Positions 1-11,440 of a stretch of DNA of 64,000 nt are shown here, piece after piece. Each line of letters opens with the position of its first letter. Positions within the stretch are counted from its first letter, which is position 1. Under the pieces are notes generated by a model. That model made no database searches, was not told the DNA's origin, and saw only the letters and a list, made by a program, of their open reading frames with translations. Source of the stretch: Tamarix chinensis (Eukaryota > Streptophyta > Magnoliopsida > Caryophyllales > Tamaricaceae); the NCBI GenBank assembly GCA_030549775.1, contig CM060172.1, positions 4,919,361 through 4,983,360 of the forward strand. The letters are read 5' to 3'. A program made the translations under genes and the position numbers.

Positions 1-330
1 TCCACTTCCTTGAAGGTGTGATCCATATCTCGGATCCACCCTTCGAGGATCATGGGGTCCTCCTCGCTTGAGTACATCAGAGGATGGTGAACGGTAACCC
101 TCCGAAGCCAATCTTCACCGACGCCTTCTAAGTGGTGGGGGTGCGATGCCGACACAATGGGCTGATCTTGAACGAACTCCATAAAGACTTCAAAGGCCTC
201 CTCAAGTCATCCCACTCGGTTGTTCATCATTTGTGGAAGATACATAAGGAAAGGGACGTTACGGTGAACCCTTTTTTGGTTCAAAACACTTATTTCATGC
301 TATTTCTTTTTTTTTCAAACTATTTTTAAT
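1..330 (-). pseudogene. Ty3/gypsy gag fragment (N-terminal part)
   Basis: Reading the minus strand gives a gag-like stretch with the phrase MILEGWIRDMDHTFKEV, which resembles the part of plant gypsy Gag just before the retrotransposon-gag domain (a proline/glycine-rich lead followed by a W-I-x-x-M-x-x-x-F pattern). One in-frame stop interrupts it. It lies directly downstream, on the minus strand, of a PBS (479-490) and an LTR (494 onward), which is the normal order LTR-PBS-gag, so it is the start of an element that runs out of the left edge of the window. No intact start codon or full ORF is present. Confidence 0.6.
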
Positions 331-478
331 CTACCCCTTCATTTCTTCACTGTGGCCGGGACTCTGGGATTCTTAAAACATAAGAGTTTCCTTAAGGTAT
401 GGAAACACTTTAAAATCTAATAAAAACGTCGTAAATCAAATTTTACTTTGGAAAATAGGCATGGTTTCAAAGACCAAC

Positions 479-490
479 GCTCTGATACCA
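479..490 (-). other. Primer-binding site (initiator tRNA-Met type)
   Basis: On the minus strand the bases read TGGTATCAGAGC, the standard plant LTR-retrotransposon PBS complementary to the 3' end of initiator tRNA-Met. It sits 3 bases beyond the LTR end (494), which fixes the orientation of this element as minus. Confidence 0.85.
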
Positions 491-493
491 ACT

Positions 494-2243
494 TGTAATA
501 CCCTTAAAATTTACTACTGAAAAATTTCATTTAATGAAAGGTTTAGTAGAAGTGAAATAACAAAATGTAAATTATGGGGATATTACCACCATACTTAGTA
601 CCAGATCGATTCACTTCTACTGTTCCAATACCAAGTGCTAAGGCTAAATAGGATTAACATCAAACATTAGGCGATAATTAAAACGAGCAATCACAAAAAA
701 AAAATGAACCGTTAACCATACAGAAAATTAGAGTGTGGTAACCAAAAGAGGTGCAACCCAAAAGTATGGATTTAAAGTTCCAAACAATAAAAAACATCAT
801 ACAATGGAATAAAACTAAATTATAATGATACAGGAAAAACAAAATGAAAGATAGAGTCCGGCCATGTCACTCTAGATCCCTAGGCTAGGTCTAGGCTCAA
901 CTCTCAGCCCCTCTTGATGCCTTGTAAGTGTCGTAGGCATTGAAGATAGTATCACCGACCTGCACCAAGTCAGAAGGGCCTTCTACTCGTGGGAATGATT
1001 AGCACCCATGAAACAGGTGGTCAGTACGCTACATACTGAGTAAGAAAATCGTGAAACTAAGGCCAAACATATAAGGCACATAACATAAGCATAATCATAT
1101 AAGCAACATATAATAATACAGATAATGAGGTTGGGTTATGTTCTAGATAAATTTGTTCTTTAGTTCTCTTAACAATATACTCATTTCACATATACTCTTT
1201 ATTAATCCATGCAAGTGTAGGAAACCCATTATTATAGCTGATGGATCGGAATACATACAGGGTAGAACGCTCTTGACCACTATTATTCACTGGTGGACTG
1301 ATCTCCAGGGAAAAATGCTTGTGGCCACTATTATTTGCTGGTGGACCGGTTTGGCCCTGACTCACATGGTGTTTCATTGTAAGTACTTAGTGTGTTTCCT
1401 ATGTCTTATCTTCATTATGTTTGGTTTGTTGAGCATGAAATCCCCCACTATTACAGCCGGTGGACCAAAAATCATCTAGGGCAAAGCCCTCCTGGCCACT
1501 ATTATTTGCTGGTGAACCGCTCTCTAGGGCACCAAGGCTTCTGACTACTATTATTTGCTAGTGGACTAGTCTAGGCTCGCCTCAACAATCTTTCTCTTTA
1601 AATTGTTAGTATCTTATTCGTGTCTTATTCAATAAGCATTTCACTCTTAACATGTATGTCACCAACCTTCTACTTCTATCCTCTCAAGGGTGCCCATCCC
1701 ATACCTTGAGACTCCTACAACCCTTATCACACCTCGACATCCTTTCCCTCTTATACTTACCCATAATGAAATCCCAACTCCTAAAGGCGTGGGTTAAGGC
1801 CCAACACCTCATGGCATCAAACTCCACCTACTTTCACCCTCTAAGGTTTTCCTTTAAAAACCCTAATTGGACCTATATGACCCAACTTCCTCTCACTTAT
1901 ACTACCATTATTTCATTTATCGCCCCATATCTTATCTCATTTAGATTCAATCCCAAATCATATCACTTTACTCCTCAATTTCACATGTGATCCGAAAAAT
2001 CCTAGTTGGCCACTTCAACCCTAGTACCTTTCTTCCCCCACAAGTAACCTCTCTATTTTTCACCTATTATCCCTTTTCTCCCATGGCACCCATGCTCACC
2101 CCTCATATAATAAATTCCCACTCTTACCCCATACTCCACTCTCCCTTGATTATTTTTACTTTCCACACACATTTTTTTCTAAATTAGTGCTTCCTCCTAA
2201 AACCCTAATCAGATCCTCTATACACCCTTACACCAACCTATTA
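494..2243 (-). mobile_element. Long-LTR family copy 1 (3' part of a gypsy LTR)
   Basis: The plus strand begins TGTAATACCC next to a PBS, so this is the 3' (U5) end of a minus-oriented LTR. It can be aligned by eye over about 1.7 kb with 19261-20970: shared landmarks are the cttagtaccagatcg block, the block around 990-1050 (actcgtgggaatga), the 3+3 minisatellite and the tracts aaccctaattggacc and tggccacttcaa. Homology stops near 2243, where an unrelated minus-strand gypsy remnant begins, so the 5' part (U3) is missing. Several short CT-rich ORFs inside are not genes. Confidence 0.75.
1222..1580 (-). repeat. 3+3 minisatellite in LTR copy 1
   Basis: Six degenerate units containing cactattat...ggtgga recur: three from about 1226 and three from about 1446, each unit about 55 bp, with the two triplets about 220 bp apart. 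The same layout is seen at 19966-20300 and 23901-24265. Confidence 0.75.
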
Positions 2244-4626
2244 CCTTATGATCTGCATCTCCTAATTTTACTTCTTTCACTGTTGTAGCCAGTTGTATAC
2301 CTTCTCTAGGTGTATTTATGTCTTCCAATAGCAAGTTTTTTTGTGTCTTCTTAGCATTTGATTTCCTTGGGGTGCCCTTTACTTTGATAGCATAACATTG
2401 TCTAGCCATTCCCAGATCCTCTTAAACCTCCCCCATATTCCATTAAATGGGAATCTCATTATCAATGTAGCCAAAAAGATGATTACTTATTAAGGGTTGT
2501 AAAACCTAATATCATGTTATATACCAACAGGCAAGTGATAATAATGAAATTTACTTGTATTTTTTTGTGCTTCTGGTTAGCCAATCATTATAGTAAGACC
2601 TACCATCCCTCTAGATTTTATGATATTGTCTATGAATCCCACCAAGGGTGTTGTTTTATTTATCAAGCATTTTTCTAGTGGCTCTAGTTGTGCATAAGAT
2701 TCTTCAAATAAAACATCTAATGAACTACTTATTTCCATGAGAACACATTTCACTACATAGTTAGCAATTTATACTTTAATTACTAATGGATCATCATGAT
2801 TTTTAGCCTTGCTTGTCCCTTCATCCTTTATTATGAAGATAACTTCTCAATTGTTTATTCTCTACCTGTTTCTTGTCTTATGAATGTTATCCTATCAGAT
2901 ATATGCTTTTTGAGCTGCATTATTTGCCCCATCAAAGGAATCTCCTTTAGTGATAGTGCATACAAATTTCTAGAGTCCCTTAACTTGAAACAATTAAGGT
3001 AATTAATATGATTTCCCTATCTCTTGTCTTGACATGAGCATTTGTGCATGGTGTCTCAAATGATATTTGCGAACTAAATCTTCTACTACATCTTTTAAGG
3101 TCTTACACTCCTTGGTGCTGTGCCTATACTCTTTATATTATACACACCATTTTTTAAAGTTTCTATGCTTCATGTCTGTGTACATGGGAAATGGTATTGG
3201 AAATATTTGTTGGCCATTTTCAACATTGTATATGTGCTCTATACTAACCACTAGATGTATATATTTATCAAATCTCACCATTGATGACTGTTGTGCAATT
3301 GACCATTTCATCGTTGGCTACATCGCTAGCCTTAACATCATGCTCCTTTCCTCTTACCTATATATTCCCTTCTGACATTGCATTTGCATTAAGGAAGTAT
3401 CTAATTTTTCTAAACACTAGTCACATCACCTATAGTATTCCCTTAGCTTTTATACTCTCTTATACATATTTTCTCAAAGAGGTATAGGATGTGTTCTTAC
3501 CTATATATATATTCTCAACTATATCTTTGTCTATTAATCCTCTAAATAGAGAAGATCTGGTAATTTTATTATATAAATTATCTATCTATCATAATTCCTT
3601 ATCAAATCTATTCAGAAAAGATTGAACAAACTTTCCTAGCCTTTAAAAGAATTCCATCAAGGAGGATGAGCCTTCTTTTGGATATCAGCATGTGTCAAAT
3701 TATTCCACAAAACTCATTACGAGTTGATAAAAGGACCTTATTGATTTAGCATTGAGTTTGCCAAACCATCTCAATGGTGATCCCTTCAATGTTTCCAAAA
3801 GTACCTGACATAAGGTTTCTTATTGTGCTAGGACAAATATCATTATATTCCTAAACACATTCAAGTGGTCTTTAAGATATGAAAAACCATCAAATGATTC
3901 AAAAGTTAGAATTCCTATAATCTATGTTGGTACTTTAGATATGTCCCTAGTGGAGGGTGTTTACCTATTTTAACCAGCTCCATCATTCTTCTTCCCTTAG
4001 GCCTCTAGAGCTTCATGCACTTTTTGGTTTCTTAACCAGCTAATAGAATCATCTTTGCCTATATTGATCTAATGATCTTCATCTCTATTGCTAATAGAAT
4101 CTCTAGCCATTTGTTGGACATCACATGCAAGATATTCTTCATCATAACTAATACTCCATCAACCATCATGCTCCCTTCTTCAGCTTAAGAGTCCTTCTCT
4201 CCTATCTTCCCTGGGAGGGCTCAAAGATAGTTGTTACCTATCCTTTCTAATTCTCTTTGGTCATACATCTTCCATTGATTTAGCTTCCTTATTTGAGATA
4301 ATGGCACTATGCATCCTAGTTCTTTTTTCTCAATCTAGAAGGTCTAAGCTTAAAATATAGCTTCTACTAGAGTTTCCTGTAGTGTGGGCTATTAGGGCAT
4401 TTCATAACAATGATGGTGGTGTTGATCTAAAAGAAAATATTTGGGAGCTAAATGAGGGTACGTGCTAATAGAGCTAACATGTTTGAGACCATTTCCTGAA
4501 TGGATGCTCAGAGTTTAGTGTCTATAACTTAAAGTTGAGAGGTAGTTACTAGATTATTTTCTATTGAAGAGTTACTAGTACTAGGATCAAGTATGTATCC
4601 AGGTTGAATATGACATAATTTTTTTA
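2244..4626 (-). pseudogene. Degenerate gypsy gag-protease
   Basis: Minus-strand conceptual translation, broken by many stops and frameshifts, shows in order: a gag core around 3850-3650 (TLCQVLLETLKGSPLRWF...SFYQLV), a stretch around 3190-3060 resembling the conserved KEYRHSTKECKTLKDVVEDL region downstream of gag, a protease-like region around 2760-2540 (DVLFEESYAQLEPLE...TPLVGF), and the MARQCY motif at 2409. This order (gag, Y-H-x-x-x-G-H/CK-LK, retropepsin, MAR-x-CY) is the one known for plant gypsy elements whose PBS region reads like the one at 4627-4646. RT, RNase H and integrase are absent; the remnant is cut at 2243 by the LTR of another element. Not functional. Confidence 0.65.
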
Positions 4627-4975
4627 GATCCCCATAGATGGTGCCTATTATTGTTGGTGTTTTATGAGCTGAGAGGGATTCTTAATTAATCAAGGAGTAT
4701 TAAGGGGAAATCATATTATAGAAAAGAGAAAGCAAAAATAAGAGATTCTATAAATCAGTCAGTCCCCCTAAAATTGGTATATAACTCAATCTTTATAGAG
4801 GTATAATCATGGAAGAAGAGAGAGGGTAAGGGAATGTTATGTGGTTAAGGACAGGGAACCATCCCTACTTTGTATAGTAAACCAACCCAATGTGGAACCA
4901 AGAGAGTAACTTGAAGGTATAAGCACATCCCAAGGTTTTTTGGTTGGTTTTTATTTTTGAGTCACTTCCCTTTAA
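4627..4975 (-). mobile_element. PBS region and LTR end of the 2244-4626 gypsy remnant
   Basis: On the minus strand 4646-4627 reads TAGGCACCATCTATGGGGAT, close to the TGGCGCCGTCTGTGGGGAT sequence known just after the LTR of plant Tat/Athila-type gypsy elements. The LTR would therefore begin (plus-strand left end) at TGTTGGTG, 4652, and extend rightwards. Its right boundary was not found; 4975 is where integrase homology on the other strand begins. Confidence 0.5.
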
Positions 4976-4984
4976 GCCTAATAG

Positions 4985-5600
4985 TATTTGATTAAGAAAT
5001 ACTTATATGACGATTGATCTAGGATCATATGAGGGTTACATAACATTAGTAGAAGATCTTTATAGACTTGAGAAGGATCACAATTAGCTATAAGGTGGAT
5101 GATGGAGTCCTTTTGAGGGTTACTCCCACTAAATGAGTGATGTGGTATAAAAGAATGGGGAAAGTCGATCAAAAGTATATTAAGACTTCTAAGATCTTAG
5201 AGTGAGTTGGTGAGGTTGTGTATCAGCTAATGTTGCCTATATATTCATCCCATGTACATAACATCTTCTATATTTCTAAGTTCATGAAGCATGTTATAAA
5301 TCCTTCTTACGTCATCCAGCTAGAAATAATTGAGCTTAATAATTCTTTGACATACGAGGAGCACTTGGTGTGTATCCTTGATAAACAAATTTGAAAAATG
5401 CATACCAAGGTAGCTTCATTAGTCAAGATTCTTTAGTTAAGGAGGAGATTCATATTAATTACCCTAAATTATTTTCAAAGGTGTATGTTTGCTTAGTTTG
5501 TTCCTTTCTTTTAATAGGTAGTAGCTACCTTATCCTTATTGTTAAATTTGTGGTATCTATTGGTTGTTGGTAACAGGGTTTGAGGTATTTCATCATAGCC
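4985..5600 (+). pseudogene. Gypsy integrase C-terminus and chromodomain region, 3' end of a tandem neighbour
   Basis: Plus-strand translation gives the C-terminal integrase signature of chromodomain gypsy elements: VGEVVYQLMLP, then SHVHNIFYISKF, then INPSYVIQLE and LTYEEHLV-ILDKQ, with stops and at least one frameshift. In intact Tekay/Del-type elements this order leads into the chromodomain and then the PPT. The same block recurs at 32880-33190. Here it is followed by a PPT-like purine run (aagggggta, 5621-5629) and an LTR at 5634, so it is the 3' end of an element lying upstream. The rest of that element is absent. Confidence 0.75.
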
Positions 5601-5633
5601 CTAGGCACAAAGCCTCTGTTAAGGGGGTATTAT

Positions 5634-6517
5634 TGTAATATTAAGATTTTTAAATCTTTTGAGGTGGGCTAAATTGAGTAGTTGTTCATGACTTAGGTGT
5701 GCTTAACATATTGTGATTTAGAATTGTATTTAGATCAATTTTTAAAGGGTTTAGAAAGGAGGTTTAGCTCATTAAATAGATTGGTTTCTTTAAAAACTAA
5801 TAGATTGGTTTAAACCTTACCAACCATTCAATTTACCTATCCTTAAGGTTTTCAGTCTAGAAGAACCAACCAAGTGGTTCAAAGCACCATGAGACTTTAC
5901 CATAATTTAGAATATTTATTTTGCCATGCTAATATGTGACCTCAATTTGTAACATAAGATTTCACCATAATATAGAAAATTTATTTTAGTAGTACTTCAT
6001 CATATAAATACCACATTTGTATGGTCACTATAATGATCCGACTTCTTGTTTGGTGACTAAAGGATGATCTATTAGGTTAACATTCTTTGCTAGAATACAT
6101 TTAGGTTGACTTTGTGGGTCAATAGTGGGTCATTTCTTAGGGTCTGAGAGATACATTTCTATTTAGTTAAGAGTTATGCTCACCAGTCAGATGTATTTTG
6201 TCCACTGTGTTGGGATACTTTTGAATAATCCTATTATTTAAACACTTGGATTTAGTTTTAGAATTTGAATTTTTTATTCTCTTTTCTATATTTACTATTA
6301 TTATCATCATTGTTATCATTATTGTTGTTGTATTTTTAGTAGAGTATGCATTCATTCGTTCACTATTCTATTTTGCCTTGCATTAGGCATGAATTTGGTG
6401 ATGATAACAACTCTTTCATAGTTAATGTGGCAATAACATCTCCTCTTTTTTCTTTTATAAATTCTTCCACATTATCTTCAAATAAATTTTTTTGATCCAT
6501 AATTTGGGGGTGTTATA
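5634..6517 (+). mobile_element. Shared LTR of the large outer gypsy element (internally deleted)
   Basis: It begins TGTAATATTAAG after a purine-rich PPT and ends GGGGGTGTTATA, three bases before a PBS-like TGGTATCAAACC. It serves as the 3' LTR of the integrase fragment to its left and the 5' LTR of the element to its right. Around 6010-6070 it matches 36178-36236 (tggtcactat, acttcttgt, ggatgat). At 884 bp it is much shorter than the partner LTR (at least 2.85 kb), so it has probably lost an internal part. Confidence 0.65.
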
Positions 6518-6520
6518 ATT

Positions 6521-6532
6521 TGGTATCAAACC
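6521..6532 (+). other. Primer-binding site of the outer gypsy element
   Basis: TGGTATCAAACC differs at a few bases from the plant PBS TGGTATCAGAGC and lies immediately after the LTR end. Confidence 0.6.
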
Positions 6533-6769
6533 CCATGGTTTTAAATCATGATGTTGCTTTACAAAAATGAATGTCTTTAGCCTTCTCTGAGATTCTAGAA
6601 TCATATATAGTATGTGAGCAAGAATTGGTTTGGTTTGATAGTAAGCCTTAAATTTCTTAGTGGAACTAATTTCTGGCCTTTTATGTAATGTGATACATCT
6701 ATGTGTACTAACTTTATAGCTGGTTTTTCACCTTTTCTAATGCATTTTAGTAGTTTAGAATTTCAATGG

Positions 6770-7690
6770 TTATGATTCGTTGAATCAAGCAATTCATGGA
6801 GATGGTTGGGGCCTACATGGAGTAGAAGATTTAGTGTGAGGAGGCTTTGCAATAACAGTCCCCTCCTTTTCCAATGCCATCATCAAACGATTAGTTCACC
6901 ACCCACTAATATTTAAGGGCCAAGAAGATTAAGATGTGTTGAAGCATTGGGGTTATGTTGAGAGTCATGGAGAGGTTAACAGCTAAGGGGAGCCACTATG
7001 GATCAATGGGAATCTTTAGGGAGTTGTTGAGGCCACATTTCTACCCTACTTGAATGACGATGGAAAAGTATGACAAGTTCATGTCTTTATGTTAGAGTAT
7101 GTATGCAATGGAAAAGTATTATAGCTGCTAATTGACTTAGTCCATTTTTCTCTAGAGGTTAATGTTAACAAGAGAAAGAAGGTTCACTTTTTTTCATTGG
7201 GACTAAGCCTGAGACTTCAGGAGATGTTGCAGGGGATTCATGCACAAGACTTGAAGGCCATGTATGAATATGCCTTAGAGGCATCATTGATTATATGGAC
7301 CCATAGTTCCCACTCAAAGGCTAAGAAAAGGTTTGAGCATCATTAATGTCAAGGTGGAGAGAAGCCCTAACCATAGGCAATCACAAGTTAAGGTATGCAC
7401 CTCACTAGAGAGGGCAGTTGAGCCAGTCATCACTAAGGTGCTTCTTATACCAGCTGTGTGGTAAGAACCACCAACGGATGGATTATGCTAGATAATTAGT
7501 TCATTATCATAGTTATAGTAGGAAGGAGGATCATCAATCCAGTTCCATGTCATCAGAGATAGTGTTTTACAAAGGCAATCATATTCTTAGGGTATTGTAG
7601 ATCAAACGTCGCTACCTTAGAGGGCATAGGCAACAAACTATGAAGCTAGTAAGATTGCTCCATAGTAGAAGATATAGAGACCCCATGCTA
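6770..7690 (+). pseudogene. Outer gypsy element: gag with decayed zinc knuckle
   Basis: Plus-strand translation shows gag features with stops between them: FKGQED followed by the W-G-Y-V-E-S region (about 6912-6975), a RPHFYPT-like segment with MEKYDKF (about 7030-7085), an LSLRLQEMLQGIHAQDLKAMYEYALEAS block (about 7200-7290), and a remnant CCHC knuckle, CFLYQLCGKNHQRMDYAR, at about 7440-7495. One knuckle position is altered (the final Cys is replaced). The gag is followed by only about 200 bp before a 5-kb insertion (7696), and RT homology resumes about 90 bp after it, so most of the protease is missing. Confidence 0.65.
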
Positions 7691-7695
7691 GATAA

Positions 7696-7987
7696 TGCTA
7701 ACTTTATGCTATTTTATACTTTACCTATTATCCAACTCCACTACATAATTAATTAGCTAATATTAATATTAGTGCTCGATAAGTTTGAAAATAAACTCCC
7801 CATGCATGTGGTCACTCATTCCATGCATGCCATGCACATGCACGTAGATACTTAGTTGCTTGTTTGTTATGTTTCTAGCAACATAACCATTCGTTGGTCT
7901 ACAAATTTGCAAGAGACAATTTCCAAATGAAGAATAATTGGTTCCATAATTATGAAAGTCAATTCTTGAGTGTTTGATCCTGCATCA
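7696..7987 (-). repeat. 3' LTR of the inserted Reina/CRM-like element
   Basis: It shares TGCTAACTTTATGCT at its left end and GATCCTGCATCA at its right end with 12413-12708, and can be aligned throughout, including a block of tgcatg/catgcac motifs. Confidence 0.85.
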
Positions 7988-7989
7988 TT

Positions 7990-8340
7990 CTCTCCTTGTT
8001 GATTTAAATTTTCCCTCAAATTTGCATCACCATAATAAGGGCTAATATCTTTAATATTAAATGTCTTTGATACCCCACCATATGAATCTAGAAAATCTAG
8101 ATCATAAGCACTTTCTCCAAAATTTTTAAGTACTTTGAAAGGACCACTCACCCTTAGCATAAGCTTGTGTTTCCATAGATTAGGAAATCTCTCCTTCCTT
8201 AAGTATAACCATACCAAATCTTCCGGTTGAAAAATATGTTGACTCCTATGCTTGTGGGCTCTTGTCTTGTATACTTCATTTGCCTTCTCAATATTGTGCT
8301 TGAATTAGAACCCATCTTAAAAAACATAAGATCGAGAAAT
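7990..8340 (-). pseudogene. Integrase C-terminus of the inserted gypsy element
   Basis: The minus-strand ORF contains VWLYLRKERFPNLWKHKLM, VSGPFKVLKNFGESAYDLDF and GVSKTFNIKDISPYYG, the C-terminal (GPY/F-type) integrase module of Reina/CRM-like gypsy elements. Just upstream, in another frame, is NIEKANEVYKTRAHKHR, which normally precedes this module. The whole zinc-binding HHCC and DDE catalytic core that should lie between here and RNase H is missing, because the RNase H tail begins only a few dozen bases away at about 8344. The element could not integrate by itself. Confidence 0.8.
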
Positions 8341-8343
8341 CCC

Positions 8344-9607
8344 TTATTTCTTACAATCTTCAAAGATCATAGAAAAATCATCATCTATTGCATATTGAGT
8401 CATCAACATCTCGAACCCCAAAATCTTTGCATCCATCATGGTAAGTACCATGGTCCTTCTCAATAATTCATTAGCCAGGGCATTTTCTTTGGCATCTACA
8501 TATCTTGTAGATAACACAAATTTATGTAATAATTTTATCCACATAGCATGTCTTGGACTCACCTTTTTAACCATGCAAATAGTTCAAACTCTCATAATCT
8601 GAATGAAGCACAAAAGGCTTGGGTCTTAATTAATGACTTCATGCCTCCAAAAAATGCAAAATAGAATAGAACTCTTCATCGTAGGTTGAATAGTTGAGTA
8701 GTATGCCATTCAACTTCTCACTAAAGAAAGTAATCGGTTTCTTTTCTTGTGAAAGCACACCCCCAATACCTACACCACTCACATCACATGTTACTTCAAA
8801 TAATTTATTAAAACAAGGTAAAGATGCATTTGAGTGCTTTGTCTTCAAGTCTTCAAAAGCCTGTGTCGCTTGATCATTCCAATGGAACTCTCCTTTCTTC
8901 ATCAATTCTATGATAGGTGTGACAATGGTAGAGAAGTCTTTGATGAACCTCCTATACAATGAGGAAAGCCCATGGAAACTTCGAACTTCGTGGATATTAG
9001 TAGAAATAGGCCATGTTTGTATAGTTTTCACATTTGACAGATTGACTCGAATACCATCGCCACTCACAATATAACCAAGAAAAATCACCCTCTCCATCAT
9101 GAAATCACTTTTCTCCATCTTACTATAGAGCTACACCTCTCTAAACTTGTTAGATATCCTCTTCAAGTGTTATATGTACTCAAACTCACTCTTGCTAAAT
9201 ACCAAGATATCATCAAGGTAGACAACAACAAAGACTCTAAAGAATGGTCTAAGTACCTTCGTCATCAACCTCAAGAAGAAACTTTGTGCATTATACAGCC
9301 CAAATAGAATCACCAACCACTCATACAACCGATATTGAGTCTTGAAATCTGTCTTCCACTCGTCCCCTTCCCTTATCCTCATTTGATAATAACCGCTTCT
9401 AAGATCAATCTTCGAGAACACCTTTACACCATGTAACTCATCTAACATTTCATCCAATATTGGCATCAAAAATATATACTTGATTATGATGTTGTTGATT
9501 ATTCTTGAATCAATACACATTCTCCATGTACCATCCTTCTTGGGCACTAACAAAACTGGAACTTCGCATGGACTCATACTCTCCCGAATATAACCTCGAT
9601 CTAACAA
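8344..9607 (-). pseudogene. RT and RNase H of the inserted gypsy element
   Basis: The minus strand encodes a gypsy reverse transcriptase in adjoining ORFs. 9607-9170 has the fingers and palm: [15 protein letters not shown], then [15 protein letters not shown] and the catalytic [13 protein letters not shown] (about 9232-9195). 9118-8639 continues with the thumb/connection (FLGYIVSGDGI...IQTWP...FHGLSSLYRRFIKDFS) and the RNase H start (FEVTCDVSGVGIGGVLSQ...ITFFSEKLN...YSTYDEEFYSI). 8574-8344 holds the end of RNase H (ARW-like HAMWIKLLHKFVLSTRYVDA...ALANELLRR) and the beginning of the integrase linker. Stops at the ORF joins break the frame. The motifs clearly place it in Ty3/gypsy. Confidence 0.9.
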
Positions 9608-9609
9608 CT

Positions 9610-10370
9610 ATTTACTTGTTTCTATAGCTCCTTAACCTCCTCCTGATTGAATCTATAAGCTGGATTGTTTGGTAATGAAACGCATGGTATATGATTAATA
9701 GCGTGCTTAATACCTTTCAAAGGCCCACCTGGTAACTCTTCCGAAAACACATTAAACTCTTTCAATACTCGTTTTAATTTTGGATCCATCTCTTCCCATT
9801 AGACCTCTTTTACCACTAAGGTAAGGCATATCTTCTCATCTTTGATGGATTCATTCATCTCACACTCCTTAAGGTTCAAAAACTCCATGTTACTATTTTT
9901 TCTTTCCCTCCTACACTCGACATCATCCTTCTTTTTCTCTTCCCTTTCATTCCTCAAAACTAAATCCTCCCGATCTAGATTATGTTTGAGCCTAAACTTC
10001 TTTGGATCCTTGCATACCACATACTCATTAAGGACCTTGTCATGCATGACCTTCCTATCAAATTGCCATGGCCTCGCCCAAAAAAATGTGACAAGAATCC
10101 ATAGGCGGCATATTGCATAAAACATCATCAAAATAATTTCCAATATTAAAAGAAATAAGAGTTTATTGGGTTACCCTTACGCCTTTGTCTTTATTGAGGC
10201 ATTAGAGTGAATATGGTATTGGTTGATCCTTTGTCTCCAAAACCAAGCTTATTCACCATCTTCTCACTAAAAACATTAGTGTATGAGCCACTATCAATGA
10301 TGAATTCACACACTTTATCACTCACTCTACACTTGGCCTTGAAAATCTTCTCCCGTTGAGTAAGTAAAAG
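9610..10370 (-). pseudogene. Protease to RT linker of the inserted gypsy element
   Basis: The minus strand between the zinc knuckle and RT holds a charged segment (KKFRLKHNLDREDLVLRNEREEKKKDDVE...LVVKEV, about 10060-9799), and further upstream a stretch where the retropepsin should be (about 10370-10250; a D-S/T-G-like region, frames broken). Reina/CRM-like elements carry such a lysine/glutamate-rich linker between PR and RT. No intact retropepsin could be read. Confidence 0.5.
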
Positions 10371-10373
10371 TTG

Positions 10374-11440
10374 TCATTGTACTTTAAGCACCCTTTGCAA
10401 CACAGAGCAATCCACTTGGAATTCTTCTAAACCATCCTTCAGGCTACCACTTTCTTCTTCTAGGTCTTTAGTCTCTTCACAAGCCTCCATATTTGCTATC
10501 TCCTTCAAAGTCAATGCCCATTGGTTTGGACAATCCCGAGCAAAGTGGCCATAACTTCTACATTTGAAGCATTGCTTATTCACCTTATCAACCACTAAAT
10601 CTTTACCCTTTTCTTCATGAGTGGACTTCCTAGCACGGTCTTGGTTTGTGGCTTAAGAAATTGGTGGCTTTGACATACCCTTGAAACTCAAACCATATGG
10701 AGCATTGGTTGACTTGCTTGGTGGCTTTGTCCTCTTCAACTATTTCTTGAACTTGTTGGAAAACTTGGCAAGGTCGTCAAACACTTCATAAGAATACACC
10801 TTTACCTTCTCCTGAAGATTCATATTTAAACCCCCAATGAATTTTTCACACTTTTACTCTTCTCATTCTTGGAAATCATATATTAGAGCTAACCTTTTGA
10901 ACTCCCGAATGTATTCTTTAACTCTAAGTAACCCTTGCCTCAACATAGTTATTTTTATAAAATTTTCTTACTCGTATTCCCAAGGCACAAATTTCTTCTT
11001 CAAGTGCTTTTTAACTTTTCCCCATGACCTAATCTTTGATTTTCCTTCTCTCTCCCATCTCCTTTTTGAATTATCGTACCACACTCTAATAAATTTCTTA
11101 AACTTTAATATTGTAATACAGTACCATTTCTCATCAACAATTTCCTTATACTTAAAAATAGATTCAACGATTTACAACCATTCAATAAAAGATTCCAGGT
11201 CAAGATTAACTTTAAAGTTTGGAAGATAAAATCAAACTCCTTTTTCCACATCATCATAAGTTTTTCTTGAGGTGTTGCATGGCCTTACATAATTCCCCAC
11301 TCTCTCTTCTTCTTCTTCCACTTAATTTTATGTCCTTCAGACATTCCCTTCCTCTACTTGTTCCCTTCAATTTTGTGGCTTCACATGGGACTTGTGAGCT
11401 TGGGAAGCTTATATTCTCCCCACATGCAATTTAACCTCCT
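10374..11440 (-). pseudogene. Gag with CCHC zinc knuckle of the inserted gypsy element
   Basis: The 10595-10374 ORF contains CFKCRSYGHFARDCPN, a complete C-x2-C-x4-H-x4-C knuckle, followed by an acidic tail. Upstream on the minus strand (about 11100-10800), over several frames, is the gag core: VWYDNSKRRWERE, then W-x-K-x-x-x-x-LKKKFVPWEY, then LLRVKEYIREFKRLALI, then KFIGGLNMNLQEKV. This matches the retrotransposon-gag domain by order and spacing. It encodes the nucleocapsid and capsid regions; several stops and frameshifts make it defective. Confidence 0.8.

Noticed and set aside
479..490. tRNA gene
   Set aside because: Only the 12-base complement of a tRNA 3' end is present (a PBS); no cloverleaf.
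1652..2187. Pro/Ser/Thr-rich ORFs (also at 20442-20785, 43077-43403, 52582-53016, 33691-34436)
   Set aside because: CT-rich LTR sequence gives long chance ORFs; the same stretches differ by indels between LTR copies.
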